Assembly (NCBI GenBank): GCA_958443615.1
Contig: CAUCLI010000001.1
Coordinates: 1-64,000, forward strand
Length of the DNA stretch: 64,000 bases
Reading direction: 5' to 3'
Origin: an uncultured Collinsella sp.
GTDB taxonomy: Bacteria > Actinomycetota > Coriobacteriia > Coriobacteriales > Coriobacteriaceae
The notes under the pieces are model-generated. The model saw nothing but the letters and a program-made list of their open reading frames with translations, was not told where the DNA came from and made no database searches. Position 1 is the first letter of the stretch. Each line of letters opens with the position of its first letter. Of this stretch, positions 54,717 to 63,902 are shown piece after piece. The position numbers were made by a program, and so were the translations under genes.

Positions 54717-55001
54717 CTGGGCCTCCCGTGGTCTCGTGGCTGAACGCGGGCGGTTGTGTATGTGGTGCGTTGCCCGTGGGGCGATGCTACGACCGGCTTT
54801 CCCGAGGCCGTCCCGGCTGCTCTGTCTTCAGATGGTCGAGAAGCTGAACGGTTCTTGCCAGCGCGGTAAAGGTGCAGCTCATGGGCGCATATCGAAATAG
54901 GCTCATCATGTTTTCTCCGCCTTTGGTCACATCGCTTCAACGAAAGACCGCAAAGACATCGGTTGCCTGCATGTGAGTCAACGTGGTAGGATTTATCGAA
55001 C
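54717..55001. other. Spacer between surface protein and tRNA-Gly
   Basis: 285 bases with no supported gene. It should contain the leftward promoter of the surface-protein operon and the rightward promoter of tRNA-Gly and purB; I could not pick a convincing -35/-10 pair for either. Confidence 0.4.
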
Positions 55002-55076
55002 GCGGGTATCGCCAAGTGGTAAGGCATCAGCTTCCCAAGCTGACATTCGCGGGTTCGAGTCCCGTTACCCGCTCCA
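55002..55076 (+). tRNA. tRNA-Gly (CCC)
   Basis: Acceptor GCGGGTA/TACCCGC, anticodon stem TCAGC/GCTGA with loop TTCCCAA giving CCC, T-arm GCGGG-TTCGAGT-CCCGT, and an encoded CCA at 55074-55076. All arms pair. Confidence 0.95.
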
Positions 55077-55141
55077 TTGAGAGCCATGAGAGCCCGGTAC
55101 CGTTGAGGTGTCGGGCTCTTTTCGTGAAAGGAGCCTTCGTC

Positions 55142-56491
55142 ATGATCGATCGCTATGCTCGCCCGGAGATGGCCCATATCTTCTCGCTTGAGAACAAGTA
55201 CGCCGTTTGGCAGGAGATCGAGGTGCTCGCCTGCGAGGCTCAAGCTGAGCTCGGCCAGTGTGGCATCACCAAGGAGGATGCCGCCTACATCCGCGAGCAC
55301 GCGGCGTTCGACAGGGCGCAGGTCGACGCCATCGAGGCCGTGACCCATCACGACGTCATCGCATTCCTCACCAACATGGGCGAGCATATCGACGCCGACG
55401 TGCCGGAAGGCCAGCCAAAGCCGAGCCGCTGGGTCCACTACGGCATGACCAGCTCCGACTTGGGCGACACCGCCCTGTGCTACATGCTCACCCAGGCCTG
55501 CGACCTCATCATCGAGGATGTGCGCAAGCTCGGTGAGATCTGTCGCCGTCGCGCCTTTGAGGAACGCGACACCCTGTGCGTCGGCCGCACCCACGGCATC
55601 CATGCCGAGCCTATGACATTCGGCATGAAATTCGGCAGCTGGGCCTGGGAGCTCAAGCGCGACCTCGACCGTCTCATCGATGCGCGTGCGAATGTCGCCT
55701 TCGGAGCCATTTCCGGCGCGGTGGGCACGTACAGCTCAATCGACCCGTTTGTCGAGGAGTACGTCTGCGAGCGCCTCGGCCTCGCGCATGATCCGTTGTC
55801 CACCCAGGTCATCTCGCGCGACCATCACGCCTACCTCGCCGGTGTCCTGGCCACCACCGCATCCACCTGCGATCGCATCGCGACCGAGATCCGCAGCCTG
55901 CAGAAGACCGATGCCCTCGAGGTCGAGGAGCCGTTCCGCAAGGGGCAGAAGGGCAGCTCGGCCATGCCGCACAAGCGCAACCCCATCACGCTCGAGAAGG
56001 TGTGCGGCCTCTCGCGCATCGTCAAGGCGAACGCGCAGGTCGCCTTTGACAACGTCGCCCTGTGGCATGAGCGCGACATCTCCCACAGCTCCGCCGAGCG
56101 CGTCGCGCAGGCGGACAGCTTCATGGCGCTCGACCACATGCTCACCTGCCTCATCCGTATCGTGGACGGCCTGATCCTGTATCCCGCGCGCATGAAGGCC
56201 AACCTCGATCTGACGCGCGGCCTGATCTATTCCTCCAAGGTGCTGCTCGCCCTGGTCGACACGGGGATCTCGCGCGAGGATGCGTACAAGATCGTCCAGC
56301 GCAACTCCATGGCCGTGTGGGATGACGTTCACGCCGCCGTGGACGGCCCCGACCTGCGCGTCCGCCTTGAGGCCGACCCGGAGTGCACGGTTCCCGCCGA
56401 GAAGCTCGATGAGATCTTCGATCCCTGGGACTTCCTCACCCGCCGCGATGCGGTGTTCGATCGCCTCGAGCAGCTGAGCTTCGAGGCGTAA
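55142..56491 (+). CDS. purB: Adenylosuccinate lyase
   Basis: PurB cleaves SAICAR and adenylosuccinate in purine synthesis. The 449-residue protein shows YARPEMAHIFSLENKYAVWQ, VTHHDVIAFLTNMGEH, HYGMTSSDLGDTALCYMLTQ, GRTHGIHAEPMTFGMKFG, and the family signature KGSSAMPHKRNPITLEKVCG with the flexible catalytic Ser loop. The ATG at 55142 is preceded by AAAGGAG; the longer upstream frame would run through tRNA-Gly and is rejected. Confidence 0.97.
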   Translation: MIDRYARPEMAHIFSLENKYAVWQEIEVLACEAQAELGQCGITKEDAAYIREHAAFDRAQVDAIEAVTHHDVIAFLTNMGEHIDADVPEGQPKPSRWVHYGMTSSDLGDTALCYMLTQACDLIIEDVRKLGEICRRRAFEERDTLCVGRTHGIHAEPMTFGMKFGSWAWELKRDLDRLIDARANVAFGAISGAVGTYSSIDPFVEEYVCERLGLAHDPLSTQVISRDHHAYLAGVLATTASTCDRIATEIRSLQKTDALEVEEPFRKGQKGSSAMPHKRNPITLEKVCGLSRIVKANAQVAFDNVALWHERDISHSSAERVAQADSFMALDHMLTCLIRIVDGLILYPARMKANLDLTRGLIYSSKVLLALVDTGISREDAYKIVQRNSMAVWDDVHAAVDGPDLRVRLEADPECTVPAEKLDEIFDPWDFLTRRDAVFDRLEQLSFEA

Positions 56492-56520
56492 TCCGAAGCG
56501 GCTTTCAGCGTGATGCGTCT

Positions 56521-56555
56521 GCGGCCCTCCTTGTCGGGAGGGCTGCTTTCATTTT
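56521..56555 (+). terminator. purB terminator
   Basis: GCGGCCCTCC (56521-56530) pairs with GGGAGGGCTGC (56536-56546) with a G-T pair, loop TTGTC, followed by TTTCATTTT. Confidence 0.85.
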
Positions 56556-56692
56556 GGCCTTCCCATTGTTTCGCCGCGCATGTGCGCCTCCCCGATCGTC
56601 GCTTGCCGCCGTTCGTCTGAAACACGCAGCCGCCGGCGCCCCCGCCCGATAAGATGGACGTGAGGAAATCTTGGTTCAGGGGAGGGTCGAAC

Positions 56693-57787
56693 GTGGGGTC
56701 TGTCGAAGCGGCGCGATGGATGATCCGCGCTTTTTTCATTGGATCGCTGGGAGCGCTGTTGGCGTCGCCATCGTCGGTTGCATGGGCGGAAGGCCAGAGC
56801 TCAGCGGTGGAGGGCCCTCTCGAAGGGGGTGCCGGCGCGGTCGGCGCCGACCTTTTTGAACGGTACCCCGAGCTCGGTCCCGTCATGGCATATGGCTTCA
56901 ACTTCATGACGCTGCAGGAGGCCATCGACGCCGTCGGGACCGACCCGCAAATTCCCGGCAATATGGTGACGTTGATCGGGGATGTGGAGGAGTCCGTCAC
57001 GGTTCCCACGGGCAAGGACGTGACCATCAATCTGCTCGCCCGGCATCTGACGGGCGAGCATGATAAGCCGACCATCACCATCGAATCCGGGGGCAAGCTC
57101 ACGCTCGTCGACGACGCAGAGACGAAGGGCACTCTGAACGGCTCGTCTGCCGACTGCCCCACCCTGCTCATCAAACAGGGCGGCGTCGCCGAGCTCAGGA
57201 GCGGTACGATTGGGAGCTCCGGAACCGGCCCCGCTGTCGACAACCGGGGGTCGTTCATCATCTTCCCCGGTGCACGGGTTGAGGGGGAGGTTCTCGGCGG
57301 CGTGGTGCGGCGCGATCACGAGATCGTCGAGGTGCCCGAGGTCCCTGCGGGATGCTGCGCCGACGGCCGAGCCGCCCATTGGCGTTGCGAGGAATGCGGT
57401 CTGCTGTTCTCCGACGCGGAGGGGTCGTCTGCGGTGACGGAAGATGGGCTCATGCTGCCCCGTCTGGGCCACAGCCTGATGCGGGTTCCCGGCAGGCCGG
57501 CGACGGAGCGGGCTGAGGGCGTTGTCGAGCACTGGGAGTGCGGGCGCTGCGGCGCACTATTCGCCGATCCGAATTGGGAGAGGGAGGTCGCAAGGGCCGA
57601 GACCATCGTGCCCAAGCTAGAGACCCAGGAGCAGGGTCAGATGCAGCATCAGCAGGTCGCCGCAGTCTCCGGGGCCTGTCTTCCCCAGACCGGTGATGAT
57701 TCCACCGTTCCCGTGGTGATAGCGGGCGTCGTCGGAGTCGGCGCCGTCGTCGCGGGTGTTTTGCTCAGGCGCCGCAGAGGGCGCTAG
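56693..57787 (+). CDS. LPXTG-anchored surface protein, paired CxxC modules
   Basis: About 364 residues. Signal peptide (MIRAFFIGSLGALLA, cleavage near AWAEG), then a region with GDVEESVTVPTGKDVTINLL and related beta-rich segments that resemble right-handed beta-helix repeats of the next surface protein (LLGDETESIVIPAGKDITFD), two modules containing HWRCEECGLLF and HWECGRCGALF, and a C-terminal LPQTGD, hydrophobic helix and RRRRGR tail. Standard class A-type sorting signal. The GTG at 56693 is selected because GGGGAGGG lies about 6 nt upstream; the frame opens at 56654. Paralogous to the following gene in layout. Ligand unknown. Confidence 0.82.
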   Translation: MGSVEAARWMIRAFFIGSLGALLASPSSVAWAEGQSSAVEGPLEGGAGAVGADLFERYPELGPVMAYGFNFMTLQEAIDAVGTDPQIPGNMVTLIGDVEESVTVPTGKDVTINLLARHLTGEHDKPTITIESGGKLTLVDDAETKGTLNGSSADCPTLLIKQGGVAELRSGTIGSSGTGPAVDNRGSFIIFPGARVEGEVLGGVVRRDHEIVEVPEVPAGCCADGRAAHWRCEECGLLFSDAEGSSAVTEDGLMLPRLGHSLMRVPGRPATERAEGVVEHWECGRCGALFADPNWEREVARAETIVPKLETQEQGQMQHQQVAAVSGACLPQTGDDSTVPVVIAGVVGVGAVVAGVLLRRRRGR

Positions 57788-57810
57788 GGCTCCATTCAAA
57801 GGCTGAGGTG

Positions 57811-57840
57811 GGTCGGCGGTGTATGCTGCCGACCTTTTTT
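57811..57840 (+). terminator. Terminator after first LPXTG gene
   Basis: GGTCGGC (57811-57817) pairs with GCCGACC (57828-57834), loop about 10 nt, followed by TTTTTT. Confidence 0.85.
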
Positions 57841-58045
57841 GCGTCGCCCGCTTGCGGACCTCTCGCGTGTGCGGGGCGCGTCGGGCGCGATCGACTTACT
57901 GAAAGGTCATCGATGGCGTCCGCTTGAAGCCGAAAACATCACGAACGCCGACGGGTCAATCAATGGCTCAATTAACCCAGTTGTTGACGGGGTACCATAA
58001 TCTCAAATGGCCCTCGGCCGACCAAGCGGATGAAAGGACCGAACG

Positions 58046-60472
58046 ATGAGGAAATGGAGTAAGGCCCCACGCATCCTATCGCTATTCGCGGTGATGATCG
58101 CCGCGGCAGTGGGATTTGCGCCCGCTGCGCATGCGGAGACGGGCAACGTCATGATTGAGGACACCCCTTACACGTCGATTCCCGATGCGGTGGCAGCGAT
58201 CGCGAACGGCAAAAAGCCCCAAGGCAGCACCATCACGCTGACGCGGGACCTGACCGGTCCCGGCGTCGTGGTCCCCAAGGGTCAGAAGTTCACGCTCGAC
58301 CTCGGTGGGTATACGTACACCGTGACGGATCCCACCGTCGGTTCTTCGGGCACCGAGACGAACGGGTTCCAACTGCTTGATAGCAGTACCCTGACGTTCG
58401 AGAACGGTACTATCACGACGACGTCAACGAGGGCCGCCATCCTCATTCAGAACTACGCCAACTTGACGCTCGAGGGGGTGACCCTCACAGGGGGCCCGAC
58501 CACGCAGTACACGTTGTCCAACAATAGCGGCGAGGTGACTATCGGTGCCAATACCAATATTTTCGCCGGCGGTGCCGAGCCCAAGGCCGCGTTCGATGTG
58601 TGCCGATTCGCCAGCTATGCATGCCCGAACGTCAAAGTCAGCAAAGATGCGGGAAAGATTACAGGCAAAATCGAGCTGTCCGTGGCGGGCGCTGGATCGG
58701 GAGCCGCTGCGCCCGTCTTGAATCTCGAGGGAGGAAACCTTAGCGCCGCGGTTCTCAGCCCCGTTGGCGATGCCGCCAGCGTCTTTACGGTGAAAAAGGC
58801 GGATGGCGTCTCCATTGCTCTTCCTGAGAACCATGAATGGAATGACCAGGACGGAATCGTTAAGATCGCGGCCAAGGTCATAAAGGGCGATGAGGTTAAG
58901 ACGTACAAGACTCTTTCCGAGGCGATTGCGAACGCCGATGGCGCGACCGTCAAATTGCTCGGTGACGAGACCGAGTCGATCGTCATTCCCGCTGGCAAGG
59001 ACATCACGTTCGACCTCGCCGGCCATAAGCTCGCCAACGCTGCTGGCAATCACACCATCGTCAACAAGGGCACGCTGACCGTCATCGATTCCGTCGGCGG
59101 CGGCGTGGTCGACAACGTGAGCCATCAGCGCGCCGCCCTCGTCACTGAAGAGGGGTCCGTGACGGATCTTTCCGGCGGCACGTTCAAGCGTTCCGCCGAG
59201 GCCGGCATGCTCAACCCCAGCAAGGACAATGGCAACTCCTACTACACTGTTTTGAATCACGGAGAACTCACCCTCAATGCCGGTTCCAAGATCGAGTTGC
59301 TTCGCAAGGACGGTTCGCCCGCTGGCTATTCGAGCGTCATCGACAATGGTTGGTTCAGCGGCAAGCCCAACAAGACGGGGTATGTGGCGAAGCTGATTCT
59401 CGACGGCGGTACCATCGAGGGCGGCAAGTACCTCAAGAACGACTCTTACGGCTTCATGGTCATCAAGGGTGGAGAAGTCAAAAACGGTGCACACGCCTCC
59501 ATCCTCAATTGGAATGATCTGACCGTCTCCGGTGGAACGATCGATCCCTCTGACGGCGCTGTCGGTGCCATCTTCAATCAGAAGGCCAATCCGGGCGCCG
59601 AAGATGGCAAGGTAGTTGTGACGGGCGGCACGTTTGTGACCACCGACGGCCAGGAGGTCGCATTCACCACGAGCGATGGAAACGCGTCCGACGATGTTGC
59701 GATCAGCGGTGGCACATATGAGGGCGCCGCCCCCGCCGAAGACTACATCGCTCCCGGCTCCGGCCTGAACAAGAACCCCGATGGCAGCTTCGGCGTGCAC
59801 GAGCACAGGCTCGTCAAGGTCGATGAAGTTGCCGCCACCTGCGATGAGGATGGCATGGAGGCCCACTGGAAGTGCGAGGACTGCGGCGATCTGTATCGGG
59901 ATAAGGACATGAAGGAGCCGGTTGCCGACCCCAGCACCCTTGTCCTCGCGAAGCTCGGCCACAAGGCTGCCCATGTCCCCGCCAAGGCCGCAACGGCCGA
60001 CGCCGAGGGCAACATCGAGCATTGGTATTGCAGCCAGTGTGATACCTATTTCGCCGACGCCAAGCTCACCACGGAACTCACCAAGGCAGAGACCGTCCTC
60101 CCCAAGCTCCCCAAGGAGTTCACGGTGACCTTCGAGTCCGGCGCCGGCAAACCGACCGTCGTCACCGTCAAGGACGGCGCGCTGTTGGATGAGCCGGCCG
60201 CCCCGACCCTGAAGGGCTGGAAATTCCTCGGTTGGTACAAGGTGAAGAACGCCGACGGTACCGTCGCCGAGAAGTGGGACTTCGAAAAGGAAACCGTGAC
60301 GGCGGACATCACGCTGTACGGTGGATGGGTGAAAATCGATTCGAGCCCCCAGGGCGAAGCGCCCACGAATAAGCTGCCCAAGACCGGTGACGCAACCATG
60401 CTGCCGATGATGGCCGCCGGCATCGCCGGCGCGGCCGCGCTGATCGTCGCCTCCAAGCGCCGCAGCCGCTAA
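58046..60472 (+). CDS. Large LPXTG surface protein with CxxC and B-repeat modules
   Basis: 808 residues. Signal peptide (RILSLFAVMIAAAVGFAPAA, cleavage near AHAE), a long beta-helix-like region of repeated [GTI/V..G..T/S] units such as STLTFENGTITTTS, LTLEGVTLTGG and TKAGTLTVID-type segments, two CxxC modules (HWKCEDCGDLYRDKDM and HWYCSQCDTYFADAKL), a Listeria-Bacteroides B-repeat (FTVTFESGAGKPTVVTVKDG, GWKFLGWYKV), and the C-terminal LPKTGD, hydrophobic helix and KRRSR. Cell-wall-anchored, probably an adhesin. AAAGGACC lies upstream of the ATG. It resembles the preceding LPXTG protein in order of parts. Confidence 0.86.
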   Translation: MRKWSKAPRILSLFAVMIAAAVGFAPAAHAETGNVMIEDTPYTSIPDAVAAIANGKKPQGSTITLTRDLTGPGVVVPKGQKFTLDLGGYTYTVTDPTVGSSGTETNGFQLLDSSTLTFENGTITTTSTRAAILIQNYANLTLEGVTLTGGPTTQYTLSNNSGEVTIGANTNIFAGGAEPKAAFDVCRFASYACPNVKVSKDAGKITGKIELSVAGAGSGAAAPVLNLEGGNLSAAVLSPVGDAASVFTVKKADGVSIALPENHEWNDQDGIVKIAAKVIKGDEVKTYKTLSEAIANADGATVKLLGDETESIVIPAGKDITFDLAGHKLANAAGNHTIVNKGTLTVIDSVGGGVVDNVSHQRAALVTEEGSVTDLSGGTFKRSAEAGMLNPSKDNGNSYYTVLNHGELTLNAGSKIELLRKDGSPAGYSSVIDNGWFSGKPNKTGYVAKLILDGGTIEGGKYLKNDSYGFMVIKGGEVKNGAHASILNWNDLTVSGGTIDPSDGAVGAIFNQKANPGAEDGKVVVTGGTFVTTDGQEVAFTTSDGNASDDVAISGGTYEGAAPAEDYIAPGSGLNKNPDGSFGVHEHRLVKVDEVAATCDEDGMEAHWKCEDCGDLYRDKDMKEPVADPSTLVLAKLGHKAAHVPAKAATADAEGNIEHWYCSQCDTYFADAKLTTELTKAETVLPKLPKEFTVTFESGAGKPTVVTVKDGALLDEPAAPTLKGWKFLGWYKVKNADGTVAEKWDFEKETVTADITLYGGWVKIDSSPQGEAPTNKLPKTGDATMLPMMAAGIAGAAALIVASKRRSR

Positions 60473-60500
60473 TCCCCGGCACGCATAGCCAAGCGACCGC

Positions 60501-60530
60501 GGGTCGCCGCCTTCGGGCGGCGACCCGTTT
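60501..60530 (+). terminator. Terminator after second LPXTG gene
   Basis: GGGTCGCCGCC (60501-60511) pairs with GGCGGCGACCC (60516-60526) around TTCG, followed by GTTTT. It may also serve the converging TRIC gene. Confidence 0.88.
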
Positions 60531-60617
60531 TGCGTTCGATTGGAATGGAAATCATGGGGGTGGCGTGCCGGGGAGGTGGGCGCCCGCCTCCCCGCCCTCG
60601 TGGTGGGGGGCGCCAAG

Positions 60618-61472
60618 CTAGTTTCGATGCCTCGGCGTCTCCCGCCGGCGATCGCGCATGTGTTGGCTCTCGAGCCTGCGCATGCGCGCCTTTTCCGCCG
60701 CTTGGGCTGTCTTGCTGCTCACATGCCGCGCCGCCTTGCGCACCGGGCGCACCACGGGGCGGGCGACCTTCTTCATCGGCTCGGGCAGTTTGTGCAGGTC
60801 GACCTCGGTGGGGCTCATGATGTTGTACCGGATGGACCACCACCGGATGAGCATGGTCGCCGCGACGCTCGCCGCGGCTGCGGCGATGTTCCAGACGCCC
60901 AGGTATTTCACGAGGGTTATGTACGTGAGCGAACCGCAGATGGCCGCGATCGCGTAGAGGTTGCTGCGCTGGAAGATGAAGGGGACGCGCGCCAGGCAGA
61001 CATCGCGCAGCATGCCGCCGCCGACTGCGGTGAAGAAGCCCATCATCACGCAGGTGATGGCAGGGTACCCGTACAACATGGTCTTGTCTGCGCCCATGAC
61101 GGCGAATAGGCCGACGGAGAAGATATCGAGGACGGCGACGAGACGGTCGGGTTTTTCCACCATGAAGGGGAAGGTGAAGACGGCGGCGGCCGTGAAGATG
61201 GACACGGGCAGGGCGAGGGGCTGCTGCAGGATGTAAACGTTGCCCTCCTGCAGGATCACGTCACGGATGAGTCCTCCTCCGAGGGAGACGAGGACCGCCA
61301 GGCCGATCGCACCGACGAGGTCGAGTTTGTTCTCGCGCGCGGTGAGCGCGCCAGTCGCGGCTGCCACGACGACGGCGAGCATCTCGAATGCGAGGGGGAT
61401 GGCGACGCTCTCGGCGGCGATGGTGGAAGCGGAAACGGCGCTTTGCGTGACTGCGAGTACGGCCGAGAACAC
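60618..61472 (-). CDS. TRIC/UPF0126-family membrane protein
   Basis: 284 residues with about seven transmembrane helices in two homologous halves, each carrying the family motif GGGLIRDV and GGGMLRDV. Bacterial UPF0126 proteins are described as trimeric cation channels or glycine transporters, and which applies here cannot be told. A long basic tail of about 60 residues (KKVARPVVRPVRKAARHVSS and beyond) is unusual for the family. GTG start at 61472 follows GGGAGGCACC. Ends facing the LPXTG gene. Confidence 0.88.
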   Translation of the reverse strand: MFSAVLAVTQSAVSASTIAAESVAIPLAFEMLAVVVAAATGALTARENKLDLVGAIGLAVLVSLGGGLIRDVILQEGNVYILQQPLALPVSIFTAAAVFTFPFMVEKPDRLVAVLDIFSVGLFAVMGADKTMLYGYPAITCVMMGFFTAVGGGMLRDVCLARVPFIFQRSNLYAIAAICGSLTYITLVKYLGVWNIAAAAASVAATMLIRWWSIRYNIMSPTEVDLHKLPEPMKKVARPVVRPVRKAARHVSSKTAQAAEKARMRRLESQHMRDRRRETPRHRN

Positions 61473-61611
61473 GGTGCCTCCCTGGGAAGATCAACTGGCC
61501 AGACCATCTTAACGGAGCATGATATGCGGCGAGTAGGGCAAATTTTACAGCCTTTCCAAGAATCGCGGTTGCATCCCCTGAAACTTACGGTACAATAGCC
61601 CCTGCATTCAC

Positions 61612-61702
61612 GGAGAGTTGTCCGAGTGGCCGAAGGAGCACGATTGGAAATCGTGTAGGCGCCAAAAGCGTCTCCAGGGTTCAAATCCCTGACTCTCCGC
61701 CA
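61612..61702 (+). tRNA. tRNA-Ser (GGA)
   Basis: Acceptor GGAGAGT/ACTCTCC, anticodon GGA in the TTGGAAA context, long variable arm (TAGGCGCCAAAAGCGTCT), T-arm CAGGG-TTCAAAT-CCCTG, and encoded CCA. Confidence 0.95.
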
Positions 61703-61712
61703 GAACTTTCAG

Positions 61713-61744
61713 CGGCACGCATCCAATTGGATGACGTGCCGTTT
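61713..61744 (+). terminator. Terminator after tRNA-Ser (GGA)
   Basis: CGGCACGCATCC/GGATG-A-CGTGCCG stem with AATT loop, followed by TTTT. Confidence 0.75.
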
Positions 61745-61756
61745 TCACTTCTTAAC

Positions 61757-61847
61757 GGAGGAGTGGCAGAGTGGTTGAATGCGGCGGTCTCGAAAACCGT
61801 TTACGGGTACTCCCCGTACGAGGGTTCGAATCCCTCCTCCTCCGCCA
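61757..61847 (+). tRNA. tRNA-Ser (CGA)
   Basis: Acceptor GGAGGAG/CTCCTCC, anticodon CGA in the TCTCGAAAA context, long variable arm (TTTACGGGTACTCCCCGTAC), T-arm GAGGG-TTCGAAT-CCCTC, and encoded CCA. Confidence 0.95.
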
Positions 61848-61862
61848 TTTTCATTTGCATCG

Positions 61863-61888
61863 CGAGCCCTCGAGGCTCGTTTTTTTTT
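61863..61888 (+). terminator. Terminator after tRNA-Ser (CGA)
   Basis: CGAGCC/GGCTCG stem around CTCGA, followed by nine T residues. Confidence 0.85.
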
Positions 61889-62397
61889 GCGATCAAGCGT
61901 GTTTTGTTTCACGGAACAGCGCACGTGGGGGTGTGCTTGAGTGCATGTGCGCCTTGTGCCAGCCGACTGGGGGCTTGTGTTTGAATAACGACCCGATGTG
62001 GGGTGTTTCTCGAGGCGGCGAGAAGGTGAAAAATCGGTTTCTCTGCCAGAGGGGCCGCTTTTCGGACCGAAGGGTCGCCTCTGGCGAACGTTTTGGGACG
62101 GCTCGGCAATATCGCGTTGAATCATGGCGACTTTTTCCTGGGGATTCTTTCCGGATGGCCTTCTTATCGCCGTCAAGGCATCTCTTTTTTGGGCAAAACG
62201 TTCGCCAAAGGCGACCCTTTGCCCATACGACCCTGGTGCGGCAGCAAGATTTGCGCCCATTTTGCCGCCTCGCGTCTTAGGGGGTCCTTGAGGTGGGCTT
62301 AAGCAGCGCTTAATGCTTTGAAATCAGATGTACGGGCACATTCCAATCGGGATACACTGCAGCCATACGTTGGATGCGGACAGGAATTGAGGCATTT
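61889..62397. other. Spacer with long-range inverted repeat
   Basis: No supported gene in these 509 bases. A roughly 27-bp inverted pair (62069-62095 and 62194-62221) matches with 2 or 3 mismatches over a 98-base gap. A shorter pair, GCCAGAGG (62045-62052) and CCTCTGGC (62078-62085), overlaps its left arm. This may be a remnant or a further REP-like family. Confidence 0.55.
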
Positions 62398-63699
62398 ATG
62401 CAGTCCCGGGAATTGGGTTTCATGTCGTCGTGGCGCATGCTCACGCGAGATAAGGGATGGGTCAAACCGTTGCTCGTCCTGACGCTGGTCAGCTGGATTC
62501 CCATCTTGGGCCAGATCGCCGTGCTCGGCTATGGTCTCGAGTGGGCACGCCTGACCGCCTGGGGCGTCGATTCCGCGCCCAAGCAGCGCGATGTCGATTA
62601 CGGGAAGGTGCTCGTCACGGGTGGCCGCGCGTTCCTCATCGTCATTTCACTCGGGTTCGTCTGCGGTCTGGTCCTTCAGGTGCTGTTCCCGGGGTCCTTG
62701 GCGATCATCATGTCCTCCGCCGCGGGCGGCGGCGCTCTTGCGAGCTTACTCGCCATGGCGTCGGGGGCGACCGTTTCCATCCTGACGCTCGTGGCGACGG
62801 TCCTCATGGGAACGTTCCTCCAGGCGGCGGCGATGCGCGGGACCCTTTACGACAGCTTCTCCGCCGGTTGGCGGCTCGATCGCCTGGCGCAGATGATCGG
62901 ACGTGATTTCGGGGGGTTCTGCCGAGTCCTGCTCGTCACGGTCATCGGGTCGTTTATCTCGGGCGTGTACGCATTCGTGGTCGCCATGATCGCGGCTCTG
63001 ATAGTCATGGGCGGCCTGTTGAGCGCCACAGCGGTCATCGGCCTCTCGGACCCGTATATGAACGGTTGGCACTATCTGGCGGATCAGCTTCTGCGCATGG
63101 GCGCCGGCCCCCTGCTGCTGTTCGTTCTGCTCGTGATCGCTTTTGCGTTCGTCGGAAACGTGATCGCCACGGCGATGAGCCTGGTGAGCGCGAACGCCAT
63201 GGGGCAGTGGTTCTGTCGCTTCGATGTGAAACGCTGGGGCGTCTCCGCCGCGCCGTTGCCCGATGACGTCCCTCATCGCGGTTCGTGGGCCCCGCAGCCC
63301 GCGTCTGCGCCCGTCGACCCGACGAGCGCCCCCGCCGCTGCCACGGGCGCCCCTGTAGACGTGACGGCTGCGTCCGCAGCTGCCACGGGCGCCCCCGCAA
63401 CCGCGACGGTCGCTTCCGCCGACGTGACGCCTCTTGACGCCGACCCCGAGCCGGCGGCCCCCGCGGTTGAGCCCCTCGATGCCGATGTCCCGTCCGCGGC
63501 CTCCGCGGTCGAGCCGCTCGATGTCGGTGATTCGACCGCGGCGGTTGGGGCTGACGAGGCGGCGGGCACTGCTGTCGACGAGGCGGGGCCGGCTACCGCC
63601 GACGAGTGCGCGGTCCCGGAGAAGACGCCGATTCCACTCGGCCCCATCACGTCGGATGACGAGCCTGAAGACGAGGATCAAGGCCCCATCGCGGAGTAG
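62398..63699 (+). CDS. DUF4013-type membrane protein
   Basis: About 433 residues. The N-terminal 250 hold five or six membrane helices (PLLVLTLVSWIPILGQIAVL, AFLIVISLGFVCGLVLQVLF and others), with a GLEWARLTAWG segment typical of DUF4013. Then an extended Pro/Ala/Thr/Asp/Glu-rich cytoplasmic tail of about 170 residues has loose repeats such as ATGAPVDVTAASAAATGAPA and EPLDADVPSAASAVEPLD, ending acidic. The ATG at 62398 is chosen since GGAATTGAGG lies upstream; another ATG at 62374 is possible. Function unknown. Confidence 0.8.
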   Translation: MQSRELGFMSSWRMLTRDKGWVKPLLVLTLVSWIPILGQIAVLGYGLEWARLTAWGVDSAPKQRDVDYGKVLVTGGRAFLIVISLGFVCGLVLQVLFPGSLAIIMSSAAGGGALASLLAMASGATVSILTLVATVLMGTFLQAAAMRGTLYDSFSAGWRLDRLAQMIGRDFGGFCRVLLVTVIGSFISGVYAFVVAMIAALIVMGGLLSATAVIGLSDPYMNGWHYLADQLLRMGAGPLLLFVLLVIAFAFVGNVIATAMSLVSANAMGQWFCRFDVKRWGVSAAPLPDDVPHRGSWAPQPASAPVDPTSAPAAATGAPVDVTAASAAATGAPATATVASADVTPLDADPEPAAPAVEPLDADVPSAASAVEPLDVGDSTAAVGADEAAGTAVDEAGPATADECAVPEKTPIPLGPITSDDEPEDEDQGPIAE

Positions 63700-63782
63700 C
63701 CCGACATCGCGGATGTCGGCGATACTTACGCTCCCTCAGTTGCGCCGCTCAAGACCGGCAAAGAGGAACGATCGTCCTTTAC

Positions 63783-63832
63783 AAGCGCCCCGATCGCGTT
63801 TCTTATCTGGAGAAAACGCGATCGGGGCGCTT
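63783..63832. terminator. Terminator after DUF4013 gene
   Basis: Perfect 18-bp arms of AAGCGCCCCGATCGCGTT (63783-63800) and its complement (63815-63832), followed by TGCTC after the terminal T; a poor T-run but a very stable stem. Confidence 0.65.
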
Positions 63833-63902
63833 TGCTCAATTTGCGGCGGCGCTGCGGAGCGGCTGAATTCAGATAATGCGGGTCGACGCGGGGATGGGGG
63901 AC

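Noticed and set aside
57984..58003. Sigma-70 promoter TTGACG with TAATCT before the second LPXTG gene
   Set aside because: Spacing between the hexamers is only 8 bases, far below the usual 16-18.
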